From Climacium dendroides (taxonomy: Eukaryota; Streptophyta; Bryopsida; Hypnales; Climaciaceae), in contig OX467083.1 in assembly GCA_950106755.1 (NCBI GenBank), positions 28,019,029 to 28,083,028 of the forward strand: DNA of 64,000 bases. The letters run 5' to 3'. Below are positions 11,428 to 21,829 of the stretch, piece by piece. The notes below the pieces were generated by a model, which worked only from the letters and a program-made list of their open reading frames with translations, did not search any database and was not told where the DNA came from. Position 1 is the first letter of the stretch. The number at the start of each line of letters is the position of its first letter. Position numbers and translations under genes: made by a program.

Positions 11428-13429
11428 GCCTCCATCAAACTGGACTCCGAAAAATTGAACGTCTCCCTCCTACATTGCAAAAACAGGTTCTCCGAAGAAT
11501 GCATCTAGTCCCCCCATTGCTGCGGTGAAAATCCAATAGTCTCAAGTTGTACCCAGACTCCATCAGGGAGCACAGTGCCATGTCGATTGTTGGAGCCGTT
11601 CTCCTGGCAAGGCAATGTGTCAATGGGAATTCAGGTGCTGTGGATTGGTAGCCCGTCTTCTGCAGCAACTTGGGAAGTGGTACCCCATTCTTCTCCATCT
11701 GGATTTTCTGCGTCAACCAAATTAGTGATCCAGTTTTGAACATGGGCGGCTTTGTCGAATGCCCCTTGCAAATTGCCAAGCCTTCTGTGTTTTCGAGGTG
11801 GCCCTTTCAATGTGGTTCCCGTGGCCGAATGTTCCTCTGAAAGCAAGTTGCATTCTACTTGGATTGGCGATGCTGGCCCACTACCGTGCAAAGAGGAGCT
11901 CATCAATTGACATGCGGGTCCAAGCCACGCACGACGTGCTGGTTGGCCTCTCGACTGAGGGGAGAGCGAATTCAACGCCTCGAAATTTACAGGAGGTCTT
12001 GGCCGCAATAGCCAAGGCGTGACGGAATTTGGATGAATTTCCAAGGCGGACCATCCACATGACGTCGGCTGAGCTTGTTGTGATGTTGCTGATGGACGGC
12101 GTGGCCCCTGCCTTCTCCCACGACGACCGAGGGAGGTGGACCCATGTGCTCCCCGACGACAACCAAGATTGGAATCAATTCGTGGACAACCTCGTCCGTC
12201 TTGATGTCCTCGTAGAAAAATTGACTCTTCCTCAGGCCCCACTTCCTCGAATTGTATTTAATTGCTGGCAGAAGATGGACCCCGATTGCCGGTCCTTCCT
12301 TTGTCAGCATTCTTCTTGCCCCCTTTGGTGCGGACAGTACCAACTCGGAGAGTAGTCCCCAGCATTTGAGCACCCGGAGCATGGAATTTCCCAGCAGCAC
12401 GATCTCCAGCGGACAGTGCATCTGGTCCACGATCTCCGAACGTTGTGGTGGTTGCATGGAAATTAGGGTTTCCATTTACTCCTTCAAATTCGGAGCCCCG
12501 CAACGTCGGTGCTAGAAAGGCCAAGACAACATGACTACGGGCCATCAGAGTCTCTTCCCTTCGTCGCTCCGCAGCTCTCACCCTGGTGAGGGACTTCATA
12601 ACCTCCTTCCCTATCTGGCCACAACTTGAGACGAATGAAATCGTAAACTGCTGTTGGAATGCCTTCCGGGTGGCCCTCGGGAATTCTTTGCGTCCACCCC
12701 AGACTAAGCGCAATTTGAATGTAACACAGATGACGTCAAGCTCGATTGCAATCGCGAATTGGATTCAGGTTGCATTTGATCGAATAAGTACCACTCATGA
12801 AGGCAGTTGACGACACTCTGCGTAGTGGTGGCACTCTTGCTCGCCCCAAACGCCCACACATAGAGTAGCTCTTGAATTTCAAGTACTTCCTCCATTGTTG
12901 TTGTTCCATTGTGCAACACGCTAGACACTTTTCCACTCCGCCGGAAAATTGGTCGGAATTCGTGAACAAAGAAGTGGAGTGCCCACAACGGCAAATGACA
13001 CAGACACACACTGAAGCAAACATCGAGAACATGATGGCTTCCCTATGCGTGAGCCCACTCCCTTCTCTCAAGCTGCCTTCGTGAGGACCATGACACTACG
13101 GCTCCATCGCTATTGCAGTAAGGACTTGCGACAGACCACGGTACTGTTGTGCAGCATCCAAAGCCCAACAACCACTCACCCGCATTAGCCGGTCACTTTC
13201 TGGAACAAAAGTACTAGCTGTTGTGTCTTGCTTTCGACATGTGCCTACTCGAAGCCCTGAAACGAACAAATCGTTCGGGATCTGAGGCAGCCAATTGTGC
13301 GTATGTGGGCCCAACTCCCTCATCGTGCTTGACTTATCCTCGAAATCGCATTGTTGTTTTGCCCCCGTTGCTTGGAAGCCATGGCGTGATTCCGCGCAGA
13401 CAGATTTGGTCCCCTTGGGCGGTGAGGGG
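11428..13429. other. GC-rich interior of the piggyBac element, function unknown
   Basis: About 2 kb between the transposase and the right terminus. Open frames of 75-200 codons occur on both strands and overlap each other (for example 12029-12355 plus and 11987-12713 minus in several frames). None has a recognisable domain and none runs the full length. The GC content and long frames suggest decayed coding sequence or captured DNA. I cannot choose a strand. Confidence 0.4.
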
Positions 13430-13489
13430 TCAAGGTCCAAGCATCCATAATTGAGTTGCTTTTTCTAAAGAATTGTCACATCGTGGACC

Positions 13490-14475
13490 TTAACCCTTGA
13501 ACATCACAAGGGACGAAAAACATCCTCACAGTCTAAAAGTCAAATTCAAAGAGCTGTAACGTTTGCATCCAATGTTCAAATTCAATAAAACTTGTTGGAG
13601 AAGTTGCGCATACTAATCTAGTTTGTGTGATAAAAATTTTAGATCAATACAAGATGTATAATAGTTTTGAGAGCCAATCGAAGTTCATAGGTTCAATTTG
13701 AGCTCATCAAACTGCATTTGATGGCTACAACTTTGGAAGCTTGTATCTTTGTAATCTAATGTTTGTTTTCAATCAAATTTGTTGGATTTTGTTTCCACTG
13801 AAGTCTAATTATTGTAGTAAAGTTTTCATGTCAATCCGAGTTGTTTTGAATGATTGGGAGCAATTCAAAGTTCAAAATCCATACATTGGTGAATTCCAGT
13901 GAACTTCAGCAGCCTATAACTTCTTCATACAATGTCCAAATCCAATAAAACTTGTTAAAGAAGTTGCATATACTAGTCTAGTTTGTGTGGTTAAAATTTC
14001 ATAGCAATCCAAGAAGTTATGAGTGACTGAGAAGCATTTTAGTAGAAAGAGGTTCAATCATAGATGTGATTTTTTATTACTTTTTTCACTGTTTTTTGAC
14101 ATTTCAAATCCATTTTGCAGACACAATGATTCATTTCAATAATATGTTTTTTTCACTGAAGTGTATATATTTTGGTTTTGAATCACTTTGTAGTTTAAGG
14201 TTTTTCATTTGAGTAGGTTTAGAAATCGAATTTCACCTCCAAATGTGTTTTTAAGAAAATTTCAGCACCTTTTTTCAACAATAAAACATTATAATCTTTC
14301 AATCATACGATCAAATGACCCCAAATTTGTTCCACGCCATCTACAACATGCATACTACAATATTGTACGGTTGAGATCTTCATACCTTACTCTAATTTTG
14401 ACTTTTCAGAATTGCAAAGGAAGGCAGTTTTTAAGCCTGGTTGGACCTCTGCCGTTTACGGGTTAAAAGGGTTAA
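13490..14475. mobile_element. TTAA-bounded repeat element with internal 180-bp repeats
   Basis: Starts at TTAA 13490-13493 followed by CCCTTGAACATC. Ends at TTAA 14463-14466, or 14472-14475, whose reverse complement reads TTAACCC then TTTTAACCCGTAAACGG. That end resembles the termini of the 24-kb TTAA elements. The inside contains three diverged direct repeats spaced about 180 bp apart (near 13548, 13725 and 13908), with shared blocks AATAAAACTTGTT, GAAGTTGC and CTAGTTTGTGTG. Non-coding. It sits 57 bp from the piggyBac right end. Confidence 0.55.
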
Positions 14476-14647
14476 TGATATGCTGCAAGACCAGAGGTAG
14501 AGTATAACCTAGACAAAACGTTGGGGACTTACGGCATCATCGCCACAAGTCAAATTCATAATCCGAAAAATATTTCTCTAGCTGCTGGAAGAAAAAACAG
14601 TACAATGCATACTTTTGCTTTCTTCCAAAGATTACACAAAGTCACGA

Positions 14648-16456
14648 TTAGCTTGAAATAGCAACGGCTGTTTCAGGTGACACCACACTAACGTTTGCTG
14701 TATTTGCCTCATCAATGAGTGCATATAAAGTTCGCAGCACGTCCTTCCTGTTCTCTTCTCTCAAATCAAACCTACACAAGAAGAGCAAATCCACGTTAAT
14801 AGCAGTCCTAATCAGAAGCACATGATTGGCTAGTTAGTGCTACAAAGGACATGGAGGAAACCCATTCAATTACATGGGTGTCATCTCCAGGCCTAATGCA
14901 CTGAAGATTTGCAGACGAAGATCCAATCTCAGCTTCTAAGTGCTCTTCAAAGATACTCGTTCAACACAAACCCTACGGAGCAGATCAAATAGGGTAGGTT
15001 AGAACAGCTAGTCAAAGAAATGACATAAACGGTCAGTCAAAGAAAGGAAGGATCTGAATAGGAAATACCTTTCACTTGTGATGGTCAGTTCGTCATTATT
15101 TGGATTGTACCGTTTGCCTACGATCAGGAGCAGTCTCTCCTTTGCTTTTTTACTGAGTTGCAACTCCTTCAAAAAGACGGCAAGTTTCACTTTCCGGTTA
15201 GCTGGGTGCCATGCATCCCCACCAGGTCCCAATACTACTCGAGTCGTCCATCGCAAAATCGGACCTTCACCTGGTGGATCAATGTTTGGCGACGTTCCTT
15301 TCGCATAGAGGTCCTTATCTGCATTCGAAGCCAACACATAGGCTCTCCAGTAAAGTTCACAAGTGCAGGCAAATATAAAGCAATTAAACGATGCAAGATC
15401 AATTAAACGATCTCTTCTCTTTCAGGCGATTCTCAAATTCCATGCTGGTACAAGTATTTCTGAGTTTCTGAGGCGAGATTCTAAGGCTCAAAATTGCGCA
15501 CTGAAATCTGGCACTAGAAGTTGAGAGCCTTGACAACAGATGTCAAAGAGCGAGCTTCTGTTCCACTGGAAGAGGTCGATTCTATAACGAAATTTGAAAA
15601 CTCAAAGCAGGGGTAGACGTGCTGGGAAGAATTTCTGAGGTTCAGAATTGCACAGGGTCCGAACTAGAAGAAAGTAGTGAAACCTTGCATTAGAAGTCGA
15701 GAGCTTTGACACAGCCCGTTAGGAACTTGTATCATCCTCCACCCCAACCCTTAAACCCTAATAAAACCCTAATAGAAGATTCCACATCTACAAGAAGCTC
15801 TGAAATGTAGCGAAGAGAGAGAGACAAACCTGGGAATATGGAGTCAAGCGTGGGATGCCCCAACCACTTGTCGACGATACCACGAGTGTTGTACAGATGA
15901 GTGATACCTTCCTCCAGCGGCACCATGTCTAGCTCATCTTCAAATGACTTATCATATGTTCCAAACCGTTCTTTTTTCTTCATCTTCTTCGGCCGAGGGG
16001 GCTTCTCGCCATCTTTGGGTGGTTCACCTGCAGAACCAAACTTGGCGATCTAAGTTATCGATTCTACAATGTATGACCCAACCCTAATTCCGACGATTCC
16101 GTACTGCTGGGTTGAACATCGACATCGATTTTTTCTTTAAACCCTAAACAAAAAATGACGGTAAACCCAGCAGCATTACAAATCCGAACACTAGCTGAAG
16201 GCAAATCTCTAATCAACTGCAACATACAAAGCCCAGGATCGAGGAACGTGAGAATAAAACTAAAGACATTTTGATGATCGAGTGATGAAATTAGTGCGGA
16301 CTGGCACGAACCTTCAGAAGAGGTACTGAATGGGATGGAAGAGAGTGTGCTGCGTTTCCACGACGGGAGAGAGCATGGCGATGACCTCGTCGTTGATTGT
16401 GATAAACGCAACGCTTGCTCTACCTGTCGCCAGGCAGCCCACTGAACCTTTTGCAT
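14648..16456 (-). CDS. mS35: Mitochondrial ribosomal small-subunit protein mS35 (S24/S35 family)
   Basis: Structural protein of the mitochondrial ribosome small subunit. Four exons on the minus strand: 16456-16312, 16027-15830, 15342-15069 and 14771-14648, 741 nt in total, 246 residues. All introns are GT-AG and phases join cleanly. Exon 1 starts at ATG 16456 and encodes an Arg/Ser-rich, acid-poor leader typical of a mitochondrial presequence. Exon 2 has a basic PPRPKK stretch. Exon 3 carries the family core: LRWTTRVVLGPGGDAWHP, NRKVKL and the GKRYNPNNDELTITSER block. Exon 4 continues with FDLREENRKDVLRTLYALI. The family's REENRK-LRTLY motif confirms the last junction. The least certain boundary is the exon 3 acceptor at 15342, chosen by phase; a small extra exon in intron 2 is possible. 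No disruptions seen. Upstream sequence is compact and shows no other gene. Confidence 0.85.
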
Positions 16457-18131
16457 ATTTTCTTTCTCTCGCTTCTGCGACTATGATAACCTAAACAGCG
16501 ATTCTCAAAAGCACACCGAATTCCCACAGACTCATGACAACCAACTGAATTCTCACTGAAACCCTAAAGTTAAGAGGTGAGCATCTCCACCCCTCGGCAC
16601 TAACTGTCCGCATAAGTGCTTCATGTGAGGGACCAAGCCATCTGAGAGGCCCAGCATTTGATTTTGGCGTTTGGTTGAGACTTACACTATTTATCAATGT
16701 GGTCCCTAAATCTTTTTTTTAAATTTTTGCTCATTTTAGGTTATACGGCTTTGGATACAAACATTATTTACTTGAATTTCATCAAATTGGTTATATTGAG
16801 GTTTCATTTAACCCTTAAAGGAAGTACTAGTGACTATGGAAATCACCCCTTTTCATTATTGCATGAATCATTGGCTTAAGAAATAGCAAAAGCACTCGTT
16901 GGAAGTCAAACTACTATAGAAGACTTTTCCTTTTCACGACAAAATTTTGAGGATGAGCAGTTGCACTTTTGTCCTACGAGAAGAATTTTCTGTCATCCAT
17001 TGGACATCAAATGTCCTTGTTGATGTTTAAAAGTTAAAGTTTGAAATATTCTTTTGGGTGAATGAGGAGTTGTTTGAATGAAATACAACCTTCAAGCACT
17101 CAAGTCACACAACAAAATATTGACCTAAGAGCTTAACATTTTTGTTGTTACATGCTTTGAAATTGGTTTCAAAAATAATAATATATGTTTTTTAAAAATT
17201 GACCAAATACATAAATTCTATTTATGAAGTATAATATAATCATCTTTTCATAAAAAATCAAAAGCATTATAAAGTACACATTTTCAAGCAAAACTAAATT
17301 CTCTATTAATTCCCTTGGCTAATAAGGGATTAAAATATGATATTTTTGCCTATGTTCAATTTTTACATGTTTGACATTTACATCAATTTTTATGTTCTAA
17401 GGTGGGAACTTCTTGAGGTTTATATCTTCTTGGATATTAGGGAATCTTGAGTGTTAGAAATTATTGGGTGCTTAAATTTGTTTGGTCCTTGAGCTTCTTG
17501 GATAAAAGTTAAAAAAGGATTTAAGCCTTTTCACTAACTTGCACCTTGAAAGAGTTTTTTGTATTGTCAATTTAGAAGACTTGTATATAGTCACATTTTC
17601 CTTTTACTTATATTTCTTTGTCCTTAGGACATATATGAAGATATTGATTTTTATTGGAAGTGATACAACTCACATGAGAACCACTCATATTCCTTTGAAT
17701 TGAAAAGAATTCTTTGATAGGTTCTATTGCTCCATAAAGATCTTTCATGATGGATTTACACAAAAAAATCCCTCCTATGAAGTATGAATTATATGGAAAT
17801 GAATAATATCTTGTATAAAATTCAAATTTGACATTAATTAGGTACTTTTGTAAAAAAAAATGCCACTTGTCATCTTATGATTAGTTTAGGGTAATGTAGA
17901 AGATTCAAAATTTAACATGAAAATTTTATTTTGCTCATTCCTTTATGAATCTGATCTTCACAAACAGTATTATAATCCATCCAAGTTTGGGATGAAACTT
18001 TGTAGAAGATCTTCATATTAGAAGAAGAATGTTTCACTTGAAAAATTCCTTTATACATATTCTTCAACCTATATAAAAAAATTTGCATTTTGGTATTAAA
18101 AAAATCTGCATTGCACCTTGTACACTAAAAG
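16457..18131. other. AT-rich intergenic DNA between mS35 and TMCO1
   Basis: The first 250 bases should hold the mS35 promoter and 5' leader. The rest is AT-rich repeat sequence with no supported gene. It contains one TTAA family A element. Confidence 0.55.
16808..17037 (-). mobile_element. TTAA-bounded MITE, family A copy 2
   Basis: Starts TTAACCCTTAAAGGAAG at 16808 and ends at TTAA 17027-17030 or 17034-17037. It carries the family A core in the same order as the 3.3-kb and 54.8-kb copies: GACTATGGAAATCA, GCAAAAGCACTCGTTGGAAG, CTACTATAGAAGAC, TTTTGAGGATGAGCAGTTGC and TTTTGTCCTACG. Non-coding. Confidence 0.65.
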
Positions 18132-18354
18132 TTAACCCTAAAGGGTTTAAAAGCCCTTTGTAGCCATATAATATATTATGAATATGGTGGACAAAAAAAC
18201 ATTGACCAAATATTATTCAATACAAAGTAAATTAATGATCATGGTGGTATGTCAATAACAATGTGTCACAATTCATATATTAAACCACAGTTGAAGAGTT
18301 ATAAGGCTAAATACAGGTCGTACAAAGGCAACCCAAGGGCCTTTCAAGGGTTAA
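18132..18354. mobile_element. TTAA-flanked MITE in the TMCO1 upstream region
   Basis: TTAA at 18132-18135 and 18351-18354 encloses 215 bp. The left end reads CCCTAAAGGG, then TTTAAAAGCCCTTTG. The reverse complement of the right end reads CCCTTGAAAGGCCCTTGGG. The ends are imperfect inverted repeats with the piggyBac-like TTAA target. It lies 241 bp before the TMCO1 start codon, so it may contribute promoter or leader sequence. Confidence 0.6.
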
Positions 18355-18595
18355 ATGACTCTGTGCCGTGGAAAGGCCGGTACACAAAGATCTGTATTGT
18401 AGAGGCCCCGGCATCCTCCGGTGGGCATGCCGCCTTCAAGAAAGCAAAAGAAGCCTTTCTCTCCGATACTCCGACCTGCCGTCCTTGTGCAAGTTGTTTC
18501 TTCGGAGACGCCGTTGTGAAGCTTTTAGAATATGATTTTGAAGCGACGAAAGATCAGAAGCCGAAGCCTTTGATTGTCGTCGTCGACAGGTAGCG

Positions 18596-19153
18596 ATGGC
18601 GCGTTATGGCGACGCGCTGCTCATCGTGTGCATCTCTATCGTGTCCGCCATCGTGTGCGAGGGCATCAGCTGGCTTCTCATCTACCGCACCGCTAAGTAC
18701 AAGTCGCTCCGCTCCACCATCGACCGCACGTCCAAGAAGATCGAGGCCATGAAGACCACTGCATCTCCGGCGTCCAGCAACAACAAGGCCAAGTCCAAGA
18801 AGGTGGACCGTTACGAGCTTTCGCTCAAGGATTCCAGCCGCGACCTCTCCCTGTCCAAGTTCAAGTCCGGCGCCGTGGTGGCGCTCGTGCTCATCGTCGT
18901 CTTCGGCCTCTTGTCGTCGCTTTTCGAGGGGAAGGCCATCGCCAAGCTGCCCTTCCATCCCATCCCACTAGTTCAGAAAATGTCGCACCGCGGATTGCCC
19001 GGCGACGATCCCACGGACTGCTCCATGGTGTTCCTCTACTTCCTCTGCTCGGTGAGCATTCGATCCAACTTGCAGAAGTTTCTCGGGTTTTCTCCGCCCC
19101 GGGGGGCCGCGGGGCAGGGTATGTTTGCGATCCCTGAACAGAAGTTGAAGTAG
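18596..19153 (+). CDS. TMCO1: TMCO1-type ER calcium-load-activated channel
   Basis: Membrane protein of the EMC3/GET1/YidC-like superfamily. In animals TMCO1 releases calcium from an overfilled endoplasmic reticulum and associates with the Sec61 translocon. Intronless, 185 residues, close to the family length of about 188. TM1 is about residues 6-28 with the SWLLIYR motif. A coiled-coil and basic stretch follows (about 30-75), with KKVDRYELSLKDSSRDLS and then KFKSGAVVALVL leading into TM2 (to about 110). The highly conserved KMSHRGLPGDDPTDCSMVFL precedes TM3, and the tail SIRSNLQKFLGFSPPRG is near-identical in the family. The ATG at 18596 gives the expected N-terminus. The CDS is strongly GC-rich against an AT-rich background. 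An open frame directly upstream (18249-18593) lacks homology and is probably leader. No disruption. Confidence 0.92.
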   Translation: MARYGDALLIVCISIVSAIVCEGISWLLIYRTAKYKSLRSTIDRTSKKIEAMKTTASPASSNNKAKSKKVDRYELSLKDSSRDLSLSKFKSGAVVALVLIVVFGLLSSLFEGKAIAKLPFHPIPLVQKMSHRGLPGDDPTDCSMVFLYFLCSVSIRSNLQKFLGFSPPRGAAGQGMFAIPEQKLK

Positions 19154-19410
19154 AGAGGTGAGGGGTTCAGTTGTTTATTTTGTGAATCTTTCTTTATAGA
19201 AAGATATAGAAGGGATAGGGTTAGGAAATAGAAGTAGACTGAATCTTATGTACATGTAAGGTGCGCTTTGTTGAATAGTTCGAGGTTGAGCATGTCTGCG
19301 TTTCGCAGTCAGATTCAAGGCTTGGATGTACTCTTATTTGAAACGATGCTCACATTGCTCCAGGTATTTATAAATTTTTTTAGGGTTTCACATATTGGAG
19401 AGTTTTCCAA

Positions 19411-19672
19411 TCTCTTCGACTTGCAGTAGTTTCTAGGGTTTTCTCCGTCCCAGGGACTGCAGGCCTGGGCTTTTTTGCGATCACGGAACAGACGAGATTC
19501 TTTTAAATGATTTTATGAATCTTAGCTTCTTAGAAGAGAAGAGAAGCGACGGAGTCTGGCAATAGCATTTAAGTCGAATCTTGGGTATTTGTAAGGTGCG
19601 CTTCGTTGAATGGTGACAGGCTGGTCATGTTTAACACAGATTCAAGACTTGGATGCTCTTATTTGAAAATGC
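19411..19672 (+). pseudogene. Degenerate tandem copy of the TMCO1 3' end and 3' UTR
   Basis: This stretch is a diverged direct copy of 19057-19345. Matching blocks in order are: CTTGCAG-AG-TTTCT-GGGTTTTCTCCG (end of the TMCO1 CDS), TTTGCGATC-C-GAACAGA, a GTAAGGTGCGCTT-GTTGAATGG block and CAGATTCAAG-CTTGGATG followed by CTCTTATTTGAAA. In the copy the coding part is lost, so it is a gene fragment about 270 bp downstream of the gene. It was probably made by local duplication. Confidence 0.7.
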
Positions 19673-21829
19673 CCATGGGTTTAATCCTAATTTTAGGGTT
19701 TCTTTTATCGGTCCGTTTTCTGTCTCTCCACCATCTGGATTCCTTGAGGCGCATTCGATTGATCTGCTGAGAATCAAATTTGATTCCGACATTGGTTCTG
19801 GTGACGGTTGCACCAACCTACTGCAATGCCGCAATGCCAGATCACCGTAATACTGCTCATTAGCGAATTCCGCAAGTGGCCTTCCTGTCTCCTAACCGAA
19901 GATCGAAACGTTTCCAGAAACAGGGTATAAGCAAACCAAAACACGCATTTTACAATCTTTTTCCCTTTCAGATTAATCCAGTGTTTTCGTTGCTGGTTGT
20001 GGAGAATTGGAGATCCTAGAATTTAGGAGAAGGATGGTCACTGCACCTGCTGGTGTTTGGAAGTCCGAAATTGCCTTTGATTGCTACATTCGGTATGTAC
20101 GAGAGATTGACAATTTACCTCAGAAAGTCAGTCCAGAACTTCGTTTGTAGAAGCTTTATTTGTCTCGAGTTATTCTGTTACTTGGCAGGGAAGTGAAAAG
20201 GTGAGCTCAAGTGAGCATTTCCTCTAGACATTGGACTCAATCTGAACTACACTCTGCCAGACTTCAAACCGACGAAGTGCCTGTGCTGCTCTTATCGATG
20301 CGACGGTATCTCTTTCGTTGAAAAAATAGGGTATATAGAGTAATCGAAAATACGTATGAGACTGGTGCTCTAAATTAATATCCACAGTTTGAGCCGCGCC
20401 GTTGCACGTGAGCTGGAATTCAGTCGTGGTTGAAAGCTAGTCATGTCCGTCTGTGATGTATATAATTTCTTGCTCTCTTAGTCTTGCAGTGAGGTAGTGA
20501 TGGTGGAATGAACTGAGGCAAGCTGCTCAGGGTAATCCGGGTAATTTCAGGTATAATTGTTAAATTCGTTTTGATCTATCGATGATATTTTGATATTGAA
20601 GAAATCCAATCCTGTTGCGAATCTGAATGCAATGAGCGTGGTAAGCTCATCGGTTCGAGAGGCGATACGACAGGTCTCACTCCATGGTGTGTAACGCTAC
20701 TCGCGCAACGCAGGTTCAAGCTTCATGTTGAAGTCGACTGTTTCCAAACATGTCGATGCAATCGATTTCTTGAAACTGCCTTGCAGAGCGAATCCCCGAA
20801 CGAACCTCGGTCATCGTTGCCTTCCGTTCAAAACGTGACCACGGCGGCTGCTCAGAAGAGACGACGACCAGTCTGTCTCAGGACAACGTCATATTCAGGC
20901 ATACTACTTGAGAACCCCACTTAAGGCGCCAGTAAAGGTACGAGGTTCTGAAAGCGCTGTTCCTAGAGTCTCCTATGCTCAAATTTCATTTTGCTTTAAT
21001 TTTTTAAAGAGGCTATTGGCAACCTAAACAGGTATCTAATCCAAGTCGTTTCATAATTTTTTGGTACTCTTGGTAATATTTTTGTGAATATTCAGAGTTG
21101 AAACATAGGATACATAAATATGTCACTAGGTTTCCTTAAAAGGACAAAATGCTCCAACCCACAATGGTGCTATCATGGGAGATGTGATGGTGACACAGGT
21201 GGGAGCAGGCTCCAGCAACGACCCTGTTTTGACGACATTATTAAAAAAAAATCTGTCGTGCAGGATATTCATGCGGAAGGAAAGGAGTTGCGAGAATCAC
21301 CTGCTTCCGTCGGTAATCGCTAGTGCATTGCTAGTTGAGTGATTACATACAGATTTATTGCCATGAAAATTCCTCTTAGAGGAAAGGTTCAGAAGGAGGC
21401 AATATAGTTCAAATTTTATTACGTACCAAAATCTCATCCAATCATGATATGCACCAAAACCCGAACCTCAACAAACGATTGTCGCATCAGGTGACCTAAA
21501 TTAATAATTTTGATTACAATTTACAAAGTGGTGGCGTTACCTTCCCCCTAATCACACCTCCAGTGAATTGATCAAACTGTTAAAGAGTTTAGCTTCGAAG
21601 GTCACCGACAGGACGGAATAAGGTAGGATTGAAGAATCTGCACAGCTCCATCACTGGGAAAAGAATTCACAAGCTGGCTCCACGCAATCTTCTCGTACTC
21701 CGAGAATGCAGGAACCTCCGAGGATTCACACTCCCACAAAGAATTATCCTCACGACTTCTATGGAACTTCTGAATCTCAGCTCAACGTCTTTGGAGACTA
21801 CACAGTACAGTACAATCTTACGGTGGATT
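19673..21829. other. Gap between TMCO1 and LDH, no gene supported
   Basis: About 2.1 kb of intermediate base composition. There is no frame over 70 codons with recognisable content until LDH. It probably holds terminator regions of TMCO1 (+) and LDH (-), which converge here. I see no RNA gene. Confidence 0.5.

Larger units (their letters stand above)
8252..13433 (-). mobile_element. piggyBac-type DNA transposon, about 5.17 kb
   Basis: The left boundary is TTAA (8252-8255) followed by CCCCTCACCGCCCAG. The right boundary, read as reverse complement from 13429, is CCCCTCACCGCCCAAG, followed by TCAA (13430-13433), a one-base change from TTAA. The inverted repeat of at least 14 bp with a TTAA duplication is diagnostic of piggyBac. 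The transposase lies inside on the minus strand. The element is roughly twice the usual piggyBac length. About 1.1 kb downstream and 2.4 kb upstream of the transposase frame are unexplained but clearly more GC-rich than the host sequence. One decayed target-site base and the transposase lesions say the insertion is not recent. Confidence 0.85.

Noticed and set aside
18249..18593. 114-codon frame ending 3 bases before TMCO1
   Set aside because: Crosses the TTAA element and the presumed leader, no homology, and TMCO1 has its own expected start. More likely 5' untranslated sequence.
20640..20700. tRNA-like word GGTTCGAGAGG near 20.65 kb
   Set aside because: No matching acceptor, D and anticodon arms could be assembled around it.
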